Assembly: GCA_036946405.1 (NCBI GenBank)
Contig: JAQIJC010000003.1
Coordinates: forward strand, 1 to 32,822
Direction: 5' to 3'
Source of the DNA: Sphingomonas phyllosphaerae
GTDB lineage: Bacteria; Pseudomonadota; Alphaproteobacteria; Sphingomonadales; Sphingomonadaceae
DNA length: 32,822 nucleotides
Positions within the stretch are counted from its first letter, which is position 1. Each line of letters begins with the position of its first letter. Under the pieces are notes generated by a model. It searched no databases. It worked only from the letters and a program-made list of their open reading frames with translations, and was not told the DNA's origin. The position numbers and the translations under genes are program-made. Of this stretch, positions 17,297 to 26,603 are shown piece by piece.

Positions 17297-18283
17297 GTGA
17301 AGCGTATCGCCGTCCTGACCGCCGTGGCGCTCGCGGCGCCCGTCCTCGCGCAACCCGCACCGCCGGCGATGGACCCGGCGGTGATGCGCCTGCAGGTGAC
17401 GCTCGACCGCCTGGGCTTCGGCCCCGGCATCATCGACGGGCGCGGCGGGCAATCCCTGACCAACGCGCTCAAGGGCTTCCAGCAAAGCCGGGACCTGCCG
17501 GTGACCGGCAAATCCGACGCCGCGACCCTCGCCGCGCTGCGCCCCTATGCCGGCCTGCGCCCGACGCTGGAGGTCACGCTGGATCGCGATGCGATGCGCG
17601 GACCCTATGTCGCGCACATCCCCAAGGACTATGCGTTACAGGCCAAGCTGCCGTCGATGGCCTATACCCGTCCGCTGGAGAAGCTGGCCGAGCGCTTCCA
17701 CACCACCCCCGCGGTGCTCGCGGAGCTCAACCCCGGCGTGACGACGATCGCGCCGGGCACGACGATCCGCGTGCCCAACACCTTCCCCGCGTCGCGCGCC
17801 TATCCGGCCGACGCGACGCCCGCATGGCGCGCCACGCTCGCCTCGCTCAACGTCGAGGCGCAGGTGCCCAGGGCTGCGAAGATCGTGGTCGACAAGTCGG
17901 ACGGCATCCTGCGCGTCTATGACGACCGGGACCGGCTGGTATCGCAATATACCGCGACGATCGGCTCGGCGCGCGATCCGCTGCCGCTCGGCACCTGGAA
18001 GGTGCTGCACGTCTCGCCCAACCCGGACTGGAAGATGAACCCGCTGATCCTGAAGGGCGTCAGCGACGACAAGAAGGCGCAGATCATCCCGCCCGGCCCC
18101 AACAATCCCGTGGGCGTGGTGTGGATCGATCTCAGCAAGGAGCATTACGGCATCCACGGGACGAACGAGCCGGCGCAGATCGGCCGCGCGCAATCCAACG
18201 GCTGCGTCCGCCTCACCAACTGGGACGCGGCGCGCGTCGCGCTCATGGTGAAGAGCGGCACGCCGGTGATCTTCCAGGCATAG
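17297..18283 (+). CDS. L,D-transpeptidase with peptidoglycan-binding and LysM-like domains
   Basis: The 328-residue protein has a signal peptide (MKRIAVLTAVALAAPVLAQP), a peptidoglycan-binding domain 1 segment (about 28-85: LQVTLDRLGFGPGIIDGRGG), a LysM-like stretch (about 125-160: LEKLAERFHTTPAVLAELNP), and a C-terminal YkuD domain (about 195-327) with IHGTNEP and the catalytic SNGCVRL, giving His287 and Cys303. It should act in the periplasm, making 3-3 cross-links in peptidoglycan or attaching proteins to it. The start is GTG 17297 with a GAGGGAGAGG ribosome site. A peptidase gene follows after 19 bases, so the two probably form a cell-wall operon. Confidence 0.92.
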   Translation: MKRIAVLTAVALAAPVLAQPAPPAMDPAVMRLQVTLDRLGFGPGIIDGRGGQSLTNALKGFQQSRDLPVTGKSDAATLAALRPYAGLRPTLEVTLDRDAMRGPYVAHIPKDYALQAKLPSMAYTRPLEKLAERFHTTPAVLAELNPGVTTIAPGTTIRVPNTFPASRAYPADATPAWRATLASLNVEAQVPRAAKIVVDKSDGILRVYDDRDRLVSQYTATIGSARDPLPLGTWKVLHVSPNPDWKMNPLILKGVSDDKKAQIIPPGPNNPVGVVWIDLSKEHYGIHGTNEPAQIGRAQSNGCVRLTNWDAARVALMVKSGTPVIFQA

Positions 18284-18302
18284 CGGCGGGAGGCGTGGTG
18301 CG

Positions 18303-18902
18303 ATGACGCGGCTGGGCTGGTCGATCCTCGGCATCATCCTGCTGGCGGTCGCGGGGTTCGCCTCGCTGCTGTCCTTCGACGGCGCCGAGCGTACCCGCCG
18401 TGCGGTCGCGACGCAGGCCGCGCCGCCCCCCGTCGCGGAGGCGCCGCCCGCATCGACGGGCGCGCTCACGCTTCCCGTCGCCGGCTACGACCGTGCCGAC
18501 CTGCGCGACAATTGGGGCGACCCGCGCGACGGCGGTGCGCGCGCGCATACCGGCATCGACCTGATGGCACCGGCGGGAACGCCCGTCGTCGCGGCGGCGC
18601 CGGGCAGGGTGGAGAAGCTGTTCCTCAGCAACGCCGGCGGCACCACGCTCTACCAGCGCTCGCCCGACCGGCGATGGACCTATTATTACGCGCACCTCGC
18701 CGGTTACGCCCCCGGTATCGCGGAGGGGCAGCGCGTCCGCGCCGGCCAGACGCTGGGCTATGTCGGCGACAGCGGCAATGCCGGGGCGGGGAACTACCAC
18801 CTCCACTTCGGCGTGACGCGCACGACGCCCGACCAGCGCTGGTACCAGGGGCAGGCGATCGACCCCTATCCGCTGCTTGCCCGCGCGGCGCGCAGCCGCT
18901 AA
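18303..18902 (+). CDS. M23 (LytM-like) family metallopeptidase
   Basis: The 199-residue protein has an N-terminal membrane anchor (about residues 5-25), a Pro/Ala-rich linker (about 38-52) and a LytM domain. Zinc-site residues are present: His82 and Asp86 in AHTGIDLMAPAGTPV, His131 in YYYAHLAGY and His166/His168 in NYHLHFG, so it may be a catalytically active peptidoglycan endopeptidase rather than an EnvC-type activator. It follows the L,D-transpeptidase gene by 19 bases. Confidence 0.9.
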   Translation: MTRLGWSILGIILLAVAGFASLLSFDGAERTRRAVATQAAPPPVAEAPPASTGALTLPVAGYDRADLRDNWGDPRDGGARAHTGIDLMAPAGTPVVAAAPGRVEKLFLSNAGGTTLYQRSPDRRWTYYYAHLAGYAPGIAEGQRVRAGQTLGYVGDSGNAGAGNYHLHFGVTRTTPDQRWYQGQAIDPYPLLARAARSR

Positions 18903-18962
18903 GTCGCCGCCATCCGGTCGCCCTTTGCGGTGCGGCCAGCTCTTTTCCATAGGCGAAGCCCC

Positions 18963-19526
18963 ATGAAGATCAGCGGCGTGGACATCCGTCCCGGCAACAT
19001 CATCGAATACGAAGGCGGCATCTGGCGCGCGGTCAAGATCCAGCACACCCAGCCCGGCAAGGGCGGCGCCTATATGCAGGTCGAGCTGAAGAACCTGCGC
19101 GACGGCCGCAAGAACAACGTCCGCTTCCGCTCGGCGGAGACGGTCGAGCGCGTCCGGCTCGATACCAAGGACTTCCAGTTCCTCTTCGCCGAGGGCGACG
19201 GGCTGGTCTTCATGGACAAGGAAACCTACGACCAGGTGACGCTGCCGCGCGACCTGCTCGGCGACGCCGCCGCCTTCCTGCAGGACGGCATGGACGTGGT
19301 CATGGAGCTTCACGACGAAGAGCCGATCAGCGTCCAGCTGCCCGACACGATCGAGGCGACGATCGTCGAGGCGGATGCGGTGGTGAAGGGGCAGACCGCC
19401 TCGTCCAGCTACAAGCCCGCGGTGCTCGACAACGGCGTGCGCGTGATGGTGCCGCCGCATATCGCGGCGGGCACGCGGATCGTGGTCGACGTGTACGAGC
19501 AGACCTATGTCCGGCGTGCGGACTGA
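18963..19526 (+). CDS. efp: Elongation factor P
   Basis: It rescues ribosomes stalled at polyproline motifs. The 187-residue protein has the three-domain EF-P pattern: [20 protein letters not shown], the loop QPGKGGAY with Lys33 at the position that is post-translationally modified in many bacteria, the OB domain [14 protein letters not shown] and the C-terminal [20 protein letters not shown]. The start at 18963 gives the canonical N-terminus; an upstream ATG at 18930 adds an unrelated arginine-rich lead. No EpmA or EarP gene is in the window. Confidence 0.96.
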   Translation: MKISGVDIRPGNIIEYEGGIWRAVKIQHTQPGKGGAYMQVELKNLRDGRKNNVRFRSAETVERVRLDTKDFQFLFAEGDGLVFMDKETYDQVTLPRDLLGDAAAFLQDGMDVVMELHDEEPISVQLPDTIEATIVEADAVVKGQTASSSYKPAVLDNGVRVMVPPHIAAGTRIVVDVYEQTYVRRAD

Positions 19527-19527
19527 G

Positions 19528-19548
19528 ACGAATAGCGTCGCTATTCGT
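19528..19548 (+). terminator. Hairpin after efp (possible terminator)
   Basis: ACGAATAGC and GCTATTCGT form a perfect 9-bp stem with a GTC loop, beginning one base after the efp stop codon. No T tract follows, so factor-independent termination is doubtful. A second small hairpin, GCGGGC-TTT-GCCCGC, lies at 19591-19605. Confidence 0.4.
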
Positions 19549-19627
19549 ACAGGCTGCCGCCCGGCCGGCGGGCACCGCCCGTCCGACGACGCGGGCTTTG
19601 CCCGCGGCGGGCCGGCGCAGTAATCAT

Positions 19628-19755
19628 CTCCCCTCCCTTTCAAGGGAGGGGCCGGGGGTGGGTGGCGTGCTCGCGATACGGCGCGGGGCACGCGAACCTC
19701 GCCGTAACACCCGGACACGACCCACCCCCGACCCCTCCCTTCCAGGGAGGGGGGA
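19628..19755. repeat. Inverted intergenic repeat, family D, between efp and suhB
   Basis: Left arm 19628-19663 starts CTCCCCTCCCTTTCAAGGGA and right arm 19720-19755 ends TCCAGGGAGGGGGGAG; the 36-base arms are near-perfect complements around a 56-base centre. Each arm is itself a hairpin (CCCTCCCT/AGGGAGGG type). The right arm ends 8 bases before the suhB ATG and supplies its purine-rich ribosome site. Confidence 0.85.
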
Positions 19756-19763
19756 GACATAAA

Positions 19764-20576
19764 ATGCCATCCCATTCCGGCCTGTTCACCGTCATCGAGC
19801 GCGCCGCGCGCAAGGCCGCGCCGCGGCTGCGGCGCGACTTCAACGAGGTGCAGAACCTCCAGGTCAGTCGCAAGGGGCCGGCGGACTTCGTCAGCCAGGC
19901 CGACCAGCGCGCCGAGCAGACGCTCTACGAGGAATTGTCGAAGGCGCGCCCCGACTGGGGATTCGTGATGGAGGAGCGCGGGTCGGTCGAGGGCGATCCG
20001 AACAAGCCGCGCTTCATCATCGATCCGCTCGACGGCACGTCGAACTTCCTCCACGGCATCCCGCATTTCTGCATCTCGATCGCGGTCGAGGAGCCGATGC
20101 CGAACGGCAAGCGCGAGATCACGACCGCGCTCGTCTATCAGCCGCTGACCGACGAGAGCTTCTGGGCGGAGAAGGGGCGCGGCGCCTGGTTGCAGGACCA
20201 GCGGCTGCGCGTGTCCTCGCGGCGCGACCCGGCGGAGGCGCTGATCGCGACCGGCATCCCCTTCATGGGGCACGGCGATTTCGCGCAATGGACGCGCATC
20301 TTCGGTGCCGTCGCGCCGCAGGTGGCGGGCATCCGCCGGCTGGGCGCCGCCGCGCTCGACCTCGCCTGGGTCGCGGCGGGGCGGTTCGACGGCTTCTGGG
20401 AAAGCGACCTGAAGATCTGGGACGTCGCGGCCGGCATGCTGCTGGTGAAGGAAGCCGGCGGCTTCGTCACCGACTTCCGTGGCGGCGACCGCGCGATCGA
20501 GCGCAACGAATTCCTCGCCGCCAACGACGCGATGCATTCGAAGCTGCACAAGATGGTCGCCAACGCGCTGCGCTAG
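19764..20576 (+). CDS. suhB: Inositol monophosphatase family protein (SuhB-like)
   Basis: The 270-residue protein has the metal-binding motifs of the family: VMEERGSVEG with Glu70/Glu71, IDPLDGTSNFLHG (86-98, Asp87, Asp90, Thr92) and the C-terminal SDLKIWDVAAGMLLVKEAGG with Asp220. It hydrolyses inositol phosphates in vitro; in bacteria SuhB also binds RNA polymerase/NusA and assists rRNA antitermination. The start at 19764 (MPSHSGLFTV) follows GGGGGGAG in the right arm of the family D repeat. It lies between efp and the nuo operon on the same strand. Confidence 0.92.
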   Translation: MPSHSGLFTVIERAARKAAPRLRRDFNEVQNLQVSRKGPADFVSQADQRAEQTLYEELSKARPDWGFVMEERGSVEGDPNKPRFIIDPLDGTSNFLHGIPHFCISIAVEEPMPNGKREITTALVYQPLTDESFWAEKGRGAWLQDQRLRVSSRRDPAEALIATGIPFMGHGDFAQWTRIFGAVAPQVAGIRRLGAAALDLAWVAAGRFDGFWESDLKIWDVAAGMLLVKEAGGFVTDFRGGDRAIERNEFLAANDAMHSKLHKMVANALR

Positions 20577-20581
20577 GGTGG

Positions 20582-20728
20582 CGTCACCCCGGGCTTGACC
20601 CGGGGTCCCGCTCCTCGAGCGAGACCTTGGCAAAACGGGCGGGATGGTGCGCATATCCGTCGTGCTCCTGCCTGTGCTGGAGCACGGTGACATCCTTCGC
20701 GACGGTCCCGGTCAAGCCCGGGGTGACG
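20582..20728. repeat. Inverted intergenic repeat, family C, copy 2
   Basis: CGTCACCCCGGGCTTGACCC (20582) and CCCGGTCAAGCCCGGGGTGA (20707) are near-perfect complements enclosing about 100 bases. Inside is another small inverted pair, GTGCTCC (20662) and GGAGCAC (20679), echoing the family A arm. It occupies most of the 278-base gap between suhB and nuoA and may act as the end of the suhB transcript. Confidence 0.82.
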
Positions 20729-20770
20729 AAGCATTGCCGCCGCTTCCTGCGATTCATTCTCACCGCCCGC

Positions 20771-20796
20771 ACCCTTGCCCCTAATGGGGCAGGGGT
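20771..20796. promoter_or_regulatory. Strong hairpin upstream of nuoA
   Basis: ACCCTTGCCCC, loop TAAT, GGGGCAGGGGT form an 11-bp stem with one G-T pair, 58 bases before the nuoA start. No T tract follows. It could terminate upstream reading, lie in the nuo leader RNA, or be another dispersed element; the sequence does not decide. Confidence 0.45.
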
Positions 20797-20854
20797 CTAG
20801 AGCGTCGCCAACCCTGTTTCGCACCTGCGAGAGAAGCCCCGAGAGAGAGCCATA

Positions 20855-21229
20855 GTGGTCGATCTGTCGCAATATCTGCCGATCCTGATGTTCCTGGGCG
20901 TGGCGCTGCTGCTGTCCTGCGCTTTCGTGTTCCTGCCGATGGCGGTCGCGAAGCTGACGGGCGCGGCGAAGCCCACGCCCGAGAAGCTGGCGGAATATGA
21001 ATGCGGCTTCCCCGCGTTCGAGGACAGCCGCGCGCAGTTCGACGTGCGCTTCTATCTGGTCGCCATCCTCTTCATCATCTTCGATCTGGAGGCGGCGTTC
21101 CTGTACCCCTGGGCGGTCAGCGTCTTCTCGCTGGGCTGGGTCGCCTGGATCAGCATGATGATCTTCATCGCCGAGCTCGCGCTGGGCCTCGTCTACGCAT
21201 GGAAGAAGGGAGCGCTGGAATGGGAGTAG
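20855..21229 (+). CDS. nuoA: NADH-quinone oxidoreductase subunit A
   Basis: The 124-residue membrane-arm subunit has three predicted helices (about 8-30, 65-87 and 95-116) and the conserved loop [20 protein letters not shown] between helices 1 and 2, which lines the quinone-site region of complex I. The start is GTG 20855 (MVDLSQYLP), after a GAGAGAG purine run. It overlaps nuoB by 10 bases and opens the operon. Confidence 0.96.
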   Translation: MVDLSQYLPILMFLGVALLLSCAFVFLPMAVAKLTGAAKPTPEKLAEYECGFPAFEDSRAQFDVRFYLVAILFIIFDLEAAFLYPWAVSVFSLGWVAWISMMIFIAELALGLVYAWKKGALEWE

Positions 21230-21777
21230 AATTGACCCATCCCGCTAACGGGCCCGCGAGCGGCCAGGGCGTGATCGCGCCCGATCAGGCGTTCTTCGAC
21301 GGGCTGAACGGCGAACTCACCGACAAGGGCTTCCTGGTCACCTCGACCGAGGAGCTGTTCCAGTGGGCGCGTACCGGCTCGCTGTGGTGGATGACGTTCG
21401 GGCTGGCGTGCTGCGCGGTCGAGATGATCCACGTCAACATGCCGCGCTACGACATGGAGCGGTTCGGCGCCGCGCCGCGCGCCTCCCCGCGCCAGTCGGA
21501 CGTGATGATCGTCGCGGGCACGCTGTGCAACAAGATGGCGCCCGCCCTGCGCCGCGTCTACGACCAGATGTCGGAGCCGAAGTACGTCATCTCGATGGGG
21601 TCGTGCGCCAACGGCGGCGGCTATTATCACTACAGCTACAGCGTCGTGCGCGGCTGCGACCGCGTGGTGCCGGTCGACATCTACGTCCCCGGCTGCCCCC
21701 CGACCGCGGAGGCGTTGCTGTACGGCGTGATGCAGCTGCAGCGGAAGATCCGCCGCGCCGGGAGCATCGAACGGTGA
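21220..21777 (+). CDS. nuoB: NADH-quinone oxidoreductase subunit B
   Basis: This peripheral-arm subunit carries the terminal Fe-S cluster N2 that reduces quinone. The 185-residue protein has the four cluster ligands: Cys64 and Cys65 in GLACCAVEM, Cys129 in [14 protein letters not shown] and Cys159 in [11 protein letters not shown]. The start ATG 21220 lies inside the end of nuoA; the N-terminal 30 residues are poorly structured. The stop overlaps the nuoC GTG (GTGA at 21774). Confidence 0.96.
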   Translation: MGVELTHPANGPASGQGVIAPDQAFFDGLNGELTDKGFLVTSTEELFQWARTGSLWWMTFGLACCAVEMIHVNMPRYDMERFGAAPRASPRQSDVMIVAGTLCNKMAPALRRVYDQMSEPKYVISMGSCANGGGYYHYSYSVVRGCDRVVPVDIYVPGCPPTAEALLYGVMQLQRKIRRAGSIER

Positions 21778-22637
21778 GGGCGCCCGCACCCGCCTGGGCG
21801 GCGGACCGGAACGAGGCGACGATCGAGGCGGCGCGCGGCGCGATCGGCGCTGCGCTGCTCGACGCGGTCGAGGTGGCGGGCGAGGTCCAGCTGCACGTCA
21901 CCCGCGACGGGCTGGTCGCGGCGCTGACGGCGCTGCGCGATACGCCGGGGCTGGAATATCAGCAGCTGATGGAGATCGCCGGCGTCGACTATCCCGATCG
22001 CGACGAGCGGTTCGAGGTCGTCTATTGCCTGCTGTCGCTGACGCGCAACCACCGCCTCCACGTCCACGTCGGCGCGACCGAGGATACGCCGGTGCCGTCG
22101 GTGACGGGGCTGTGGCCGGTCGCGGGCTGGCTGGAGCGCGAGGTCTACGACATGTTCGGCGTGCTGTTCGCGGGCAACCGCGACCTGCGCCGCATCCTGA
22201 CCGACTATGGCTTCCGCGGGCATCCGTTCCGCAAGGACTTCCCGCTGACCGGCTATGTCGAGCTGCGCTATTCCGAGGAGCAGAAGCGCGTCGTGTACGA
22301 GCCGGTGCAGCTGGCGCAGGACTTCCGCACGTTCGATTTCATGAGCCCGTGGGAGGGCGCGGAGTACGTGCTGCCGGGTGACGAGAAGGCGGCGCTTCCG
22401 CAGGCGAAGGGCGCGCCCTCGCCGGTGACCGCGACCCAGATCCAGCAGGCCGACGCGGCGCAGAGCGCGACCAAGGCGCCCGCAGCGCCCAGCCAGCCCT
22501 ACGCCAACCACGATGCGAAGAGCACCGCCGAGACCGGCGCCGGCAATCCCGGCCCGGACGGCGGCGAGCCCAGGCCCGCGAACCCGGACGTGATCCCCGG
22601 CAAGGGCGGGGACGGCACGGGAGGACAGAACCAGTGA
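21774..22637 (+). CDS. nuoC: NADH-quinone oxidoreductase subunit C with a long C-terminal tail
   Basis: The 30-kDa-type subunit helps build the quinone-binding module with NuoD. The core (about residues 30-205) shows [34 protein letters not shown], and [20 protein letters not shown], the classical family signature. After [18 protein letters not shown] about 80 residues of Pro/Ala/Gly/Asn-rich, apparently disordered sequence follow, ending [10 protein letters not shown]; typical NuoC stops near 200 residues whereas this has 287. The start is GTG 21774; start and stop overlap neighbours by four bases each. The tail keeps the codon bias of the core, so it is probably translated. Confidence 0.93.
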   Translation: MRAPAPAWAADRNEATIEAARGAIGAALLDAVEVAGEVQLHVTRDGLVAALTALRDTPGLEYQQLMEIAGVDYPDRDERFEVVYCLLSLTRNHRLHVHVGATEDTPVPSVTGLWPVAGWLEREVYDMFGVLFAGNRDLRRILTDYGFRGHPFRKDFPLTGYVELRYSEEQKRVVYEPVQLAQDFRTFDFMSPWEGAEYVLPGDEKAALPQAKGAPSPVTATQIQQADAAQSATKAPAAPSQPYANHDAKSTAETGAGNPGPDGGEPRPANPDVIPGKGGDGTGGQNQ

Positions 22638-23917
22638 CCGACGCTCCTGCCACCGCCGGCGCGGCGACCGACGCCCCTGCCATGGATCCCGCGATCGAGA
22701 AGCTGGTCCACGCCACCGACGCGGCGCACCCGACCGACGGCGACGTCGCGATCCAGAATTACACGATCAACTTCGGTCCCCAGCACCCGGCCGCGCACGG
22801 CGTGCTGCGACTGGTGATGGAGCTGGACGGCGAGATCGTCGAGCGGATCGATCCGCACGTCGGGCTGCTCCACCGCGGCACCGAGAAGCTGATCGAATAC
22901 AAGACCTATGCGCAGGCGATCCCCTATTTCGACCGCCTCGATTATTGCTCGCCGATGTGCATGGAGCACAGCTTCGTGCTGGCGATCGAGAAGCTGCTCG
23001 ATCTGGAGGTGCCGATCCGCGCGCAATATCTGCGCGTGTTCTTCGCCGAGCTGACGCGCATCTGCAACCACATGCTGAACCTCGGCAGCCACGTCATGGA
23101 CGTGGGCGCGATGACGCCCAACCTGTGGCTGTTCGAGATCCGCGAAGACTGCATGGGCTTCCTGGAGCGCGCGTCCGGCGCGCGGATGCACCACAATTAC
23201 CTGCGCCCCGGCGGCGTCCATCAGGACGTGCCGCTCAAGCTGCTGACCGATATCGGCGACTGGCTCGACACGCGGCTGCCGCAGCTGTTCGAGGATGCGA
23301 TCAGCCTGGTCGCGGACAACCGCATCTTCAAGCAGCGCAACGTCGACATCGCGACCGTCAGCCGCGAGGATGCGATCGCCTGGGGCTTCTCCGGCCCGAT
23401 GATCCGCGCCGCGGGCATCGCGTGGGACCTGCGCAAGTCGCAGCCGTACGATGTCTATGCGAAGATGGACTTCGAGGTGCCGGTGGGCACGCGCGGCGAC
23501 TGCTACGACCGCTTCATGGTGCGCGTCGAGGAGGTCCGCCAGTCGGCGCGGATCATGCGCCAGTGCCTGAGCGAAATGCCCGAGGGGCCGATCGCCTCGC
23601 TCGACCGCAAGGTCGTGCCGCCCAAGCGCGCCGAGATGAAGCGCTCGATGGAGGCGCTGATCCACCACTTCAAGCTCTATACCGAGGGCTATCACGTCCC
23701 GGCGGGCGAAGTGTATGTCGCGACCGAAAGCCCGAAGGGCGAGTTCGGCGTGTACCTGGTCAGCGACGGCAGCAACAAGCCGTACCGCTGCAAGATCCGC
23801 CCGACCGCGTTCAGCCACCTCCAGGCGATGGACTTCATGAGCCGCGGGCACATGCTGGCGGACACGACCGCCATCCTGGGGGCGATGGACATCGTCTTCG
23901 GGGAGTGCGATCGGTGA
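22634..23917 (+). CDS. nuoD: NADH-quinone oxidoreductase subunit D
   Basis: The 427-residue 49-kDa-type subunit forms the quinone chamber with NuoB. It has [19 protein letters not shown] (the conserved His-containing loop), [31 protein letters not shown] with the quinone-site tyrosine, [14 protein letters not shown] and the C-terminal [19 protein letters not shown]. The start GTG 22634 (overlap GTGA with nuoC) gives an Ala-rich lead of about 35 residues before the conserved domain. Its stop overlaps the NTF2-like gene. Confidence 0.97.
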   Translation: MTDAPATAGAATDAPAMDPAIEKLVHATDAAHPTDGDVAIQNYTINFGPQHPAAHGVLRLVMELDGEIVERIDPHVGLLHRGTEKLIEYKTYAQAIPYFDRLDYCSPMCMEHSFVLAIEKLLDLEVPIRAQYLRVFFAELTRICNHMLNLGSHVMDVGAMTPNLWLFEIREDCMGFLERASGARMHHNYLRPGGVHQDVPLKLLTDIGDWLDTRLPQLFEDAISLVADNRIFKQRNVDIATVSREDAIAWGFSGPMIRAAGIAWDLRKSQPYDVYAKMDFEVPVGTRGDCYDRFMVRVEEVRQSARIMRQCLSEMPEGPIASLDRKVVPPKRAEMKRSMEALIHHFKLYTEGYHVPAGEVYVATESPKGEFGVYLVSDGSNKPYRCKIRPTAFSHLQAMDFMSRGHMLADTTAILGAMDIVFGECDR

Positions 23918-24249
23918 CGGCGAAGGCGGCGATCGCGCGCGAGATGATCGCGCGCTACAACGCACAGGATGCCGACGCCTATGTCGCGCTGATGACCGAC
24001 GACGCCTGCGAGGCGACGTATCGCGGCGCGGTGCTGCGCGAGGGGCGCGAGGGCGTCCGCGCGGGGCTGACGGCGATGTTCGCGCAATATCCGCAGAACC
24101 GCGCCGAGATCATCGCCGACTGGACGCTGGGCGACACCGTGCTGCTGCACGAGAAGGTCGAGCGCGCGCCGGGCGGCGAGGCGTTCGAGGTCATGTCCAT
24201 CTATTCGTTCGAGGGCGACCGCGTGTCGCGCGTGGAGTTCATCCGCTAA
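23914..24249 (+). CDS. NTF2-like / SnoaL-like small protein encoded inside the nuo operon
   Basis: The 111-residue protein ([20 protein letters not shown], then [16 protein letters not shown] and a final [13 protein letters not shown]) fits the NTF2/SnoaL cone fold: N-terminal helices, then a curved sheet with alternating hydrophobic residues. Proteins of this fold are often small-molecule binding or isomerase-like, and some are scaffolds. The GTG start overlaps the nuoD stop (GTGA) and the stop overlaps the nuoE ATG (TAATG), so it is embedded in the translationally coupled chain. It is not a standard complex I subunit. Its role is unknown; a quinone- or assembly-related function is only an inference from location. 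Confidence 0.85.
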   Translation: MTAKAAIAREMIARYNAQDADAYVALMTDDACEATYRGAVLREGREGVRAGLTAMFAQYPQNRAEIIADWTLGDTVLLHEKVERAPGGEAFEVMSIYSFEGDRVSRVEFIR

Positions 24250-24927
24250 TGGCCGACGCAGCCATCATTCCCGACGAGGCCGAGGTCCGCGCCCGCTGGG
24301 GCAATTTCCAATGGTCGGACGACAGCCGCGAGAAGCGCAACGCGATCCTGTCGCGCTACCCCCGCGGGGCGCGAGCAGTCCGCCTCGATCCCCTTGCTCG
24401 ACCTCGCGCAGCGTCAGGTCGGCGCGGAGACGCAGACGCAAGGGTGGCTGCCGGTCCCGGTGATCGAGTTCGTCGCGCGCGAGATCGGCGTGCCGTACAT
24501 GCGCGTGTACGAGGTCGCGACCTTCTACACGATGTTCAACCTCGCCCCCGTCGGCCGCTATCACGTGCAGGTGTGCGGCACGACGCCGTGCATGCTGCGC
24601 GGGTCGGACGACGTGTTCGCGGCGTGCAAGAACAAGGGGCTCATCAAGGGCAAGACCACGCCCGACGGCCTGTTCACGCTGACCGAGGTCGAGTGCATGG
24701 GCAATTGCGCCAGCGCGCCGATGGTCCAGATCAACGACGACAATTACGAAGACCTCGACTACGACCGCACGATCGCGATCCTGGAGACGCTGGCGAACGG
24801 CGGCACGCCCAAGCCGGGGACGCAGGAGCCGGGCCGCCACACCGTCGAGCCCAAGGGCGGCGCGACCTCGCTGACCGCGATGGTGACCGAGAACCACGAC
24901 TATCGTGGGGAGTGGGCGAATGGCTGA
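24249..24927 (+). CDS. nuoE: NADH-quinone oxidoreductase subunit E (frameshifted)
   Basis: The 24-kDa-type subunit binds the [2Fe-2S] cluster N1a next to the FMN site. The first 38 codons ([20 protein letters not shown] to SRYP) are in one frame; the rest, starting SIPLLDLAQRQVG, is one frame over. One extra base in C5 at 24359-24363 or G4 at 24366-24369 explains it: removal gives YPRGREQSASIPLL (or YPAGREQ), as expected in the family. The restored protein has about 225 residues and the four cluster cysteines: Cys109 and Cys114 in VCGTTPCMLRG, Cys149 and Cys153 in VECMGNCASAP. The tail of about 50 residues is longer than the minimal family length. Probably an indel error. Confidence 0.9.
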
Positions 24928-25149
24928 GGGGGCCGACATCCTCGACTTCATCGGCGAGCAGTTCCGCCGGCTCAACGCGCGCTTCGACAAGAAGGACGTG
25001 GAGGATCTTGAAACCAGGATGCGGCTGTCGTCGATCGACGATCATCTCGCGGGGATGATGATGTCGGTTGCCGGGATCAATTCTCGACTCGACCGGATGG
25101 AAGAGCGCCTCGGTCGCGTGGATCGCCGACTCGATTTGACGGACGTAGG

Positions 25150-25153
<4 letters not shown>
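24920..25153 (+). CDS. Small coiled-coil protein between nuoE and nuoF
   Basis: The 77-residue protein begins [20 protein letters not shown] and ends with an amphipathic stretch [19 protein letters not shown] typical of a short coiled coil. ATG at 24920 overlaps the nuoE stop by 8 bases, and its stop overlaps the nuoF ATG (ATGA), so it is embedded in the coupled operon. Codons such as ATT, TCT, CGA and CTT are more frequent than in neighbouring nuo genes, suggesting weaker selection or later acquisition. No function is known; an adaptor or assembly role is a guess from location. Confidence 0.75.
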
Positions 25154-26453
<1,300 letters not shown>

Positions 26454-26457
<4 letters not shown>

Positions 26458-26603
26458 GCGAGGCGCAAACGCAACGTGCGCTAATGGTGCTTGGCGCAAT
26501 TCAAAGCGACATCCGCGCCATCAGGTCGTCGTTGGCCGACATGTCGGCGTGCATCGATCGGATGCTTGCGATGCCCCTGCCTGCAGGACACACAAATGCC
26601 TAA
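26454..26603 (+). CDS. Short 49-residue ORF between nuoF and nuoG
   Basis: It starts at GTG 26454, overlapping the nuoF stop, with AGGAGG about 7 bases upstream, and stops at 26603, eight bases inside nuoG. The translation includes [20 protein letters not shown] and [17 protein letters not shown]: a helical, weakly amphipathic peptide. Codon use (CAA, CTA, ATT, ACA, AAT) is clearly unlike the flanking nuo genes. The ribosome site and the overlaps at both ends support a real gene, but it could also be a degraded remnant of a coiled-coil gene like that at 24920-25153. Confidence 0.6.

Noticed and set aside
16204..17511. Upstream extension of the minus-strand membrane protein
   Set aside because: Antisense to thiE and through an intergenic repeat; the hydrophobic protein and ribosome site begin at 16203.
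18243..20693. 816-codon minus-strand frame across efp and suhB
   Set aside because: Antisense shadow spanning several real genes and two intergenic repeats; no domain or start context.
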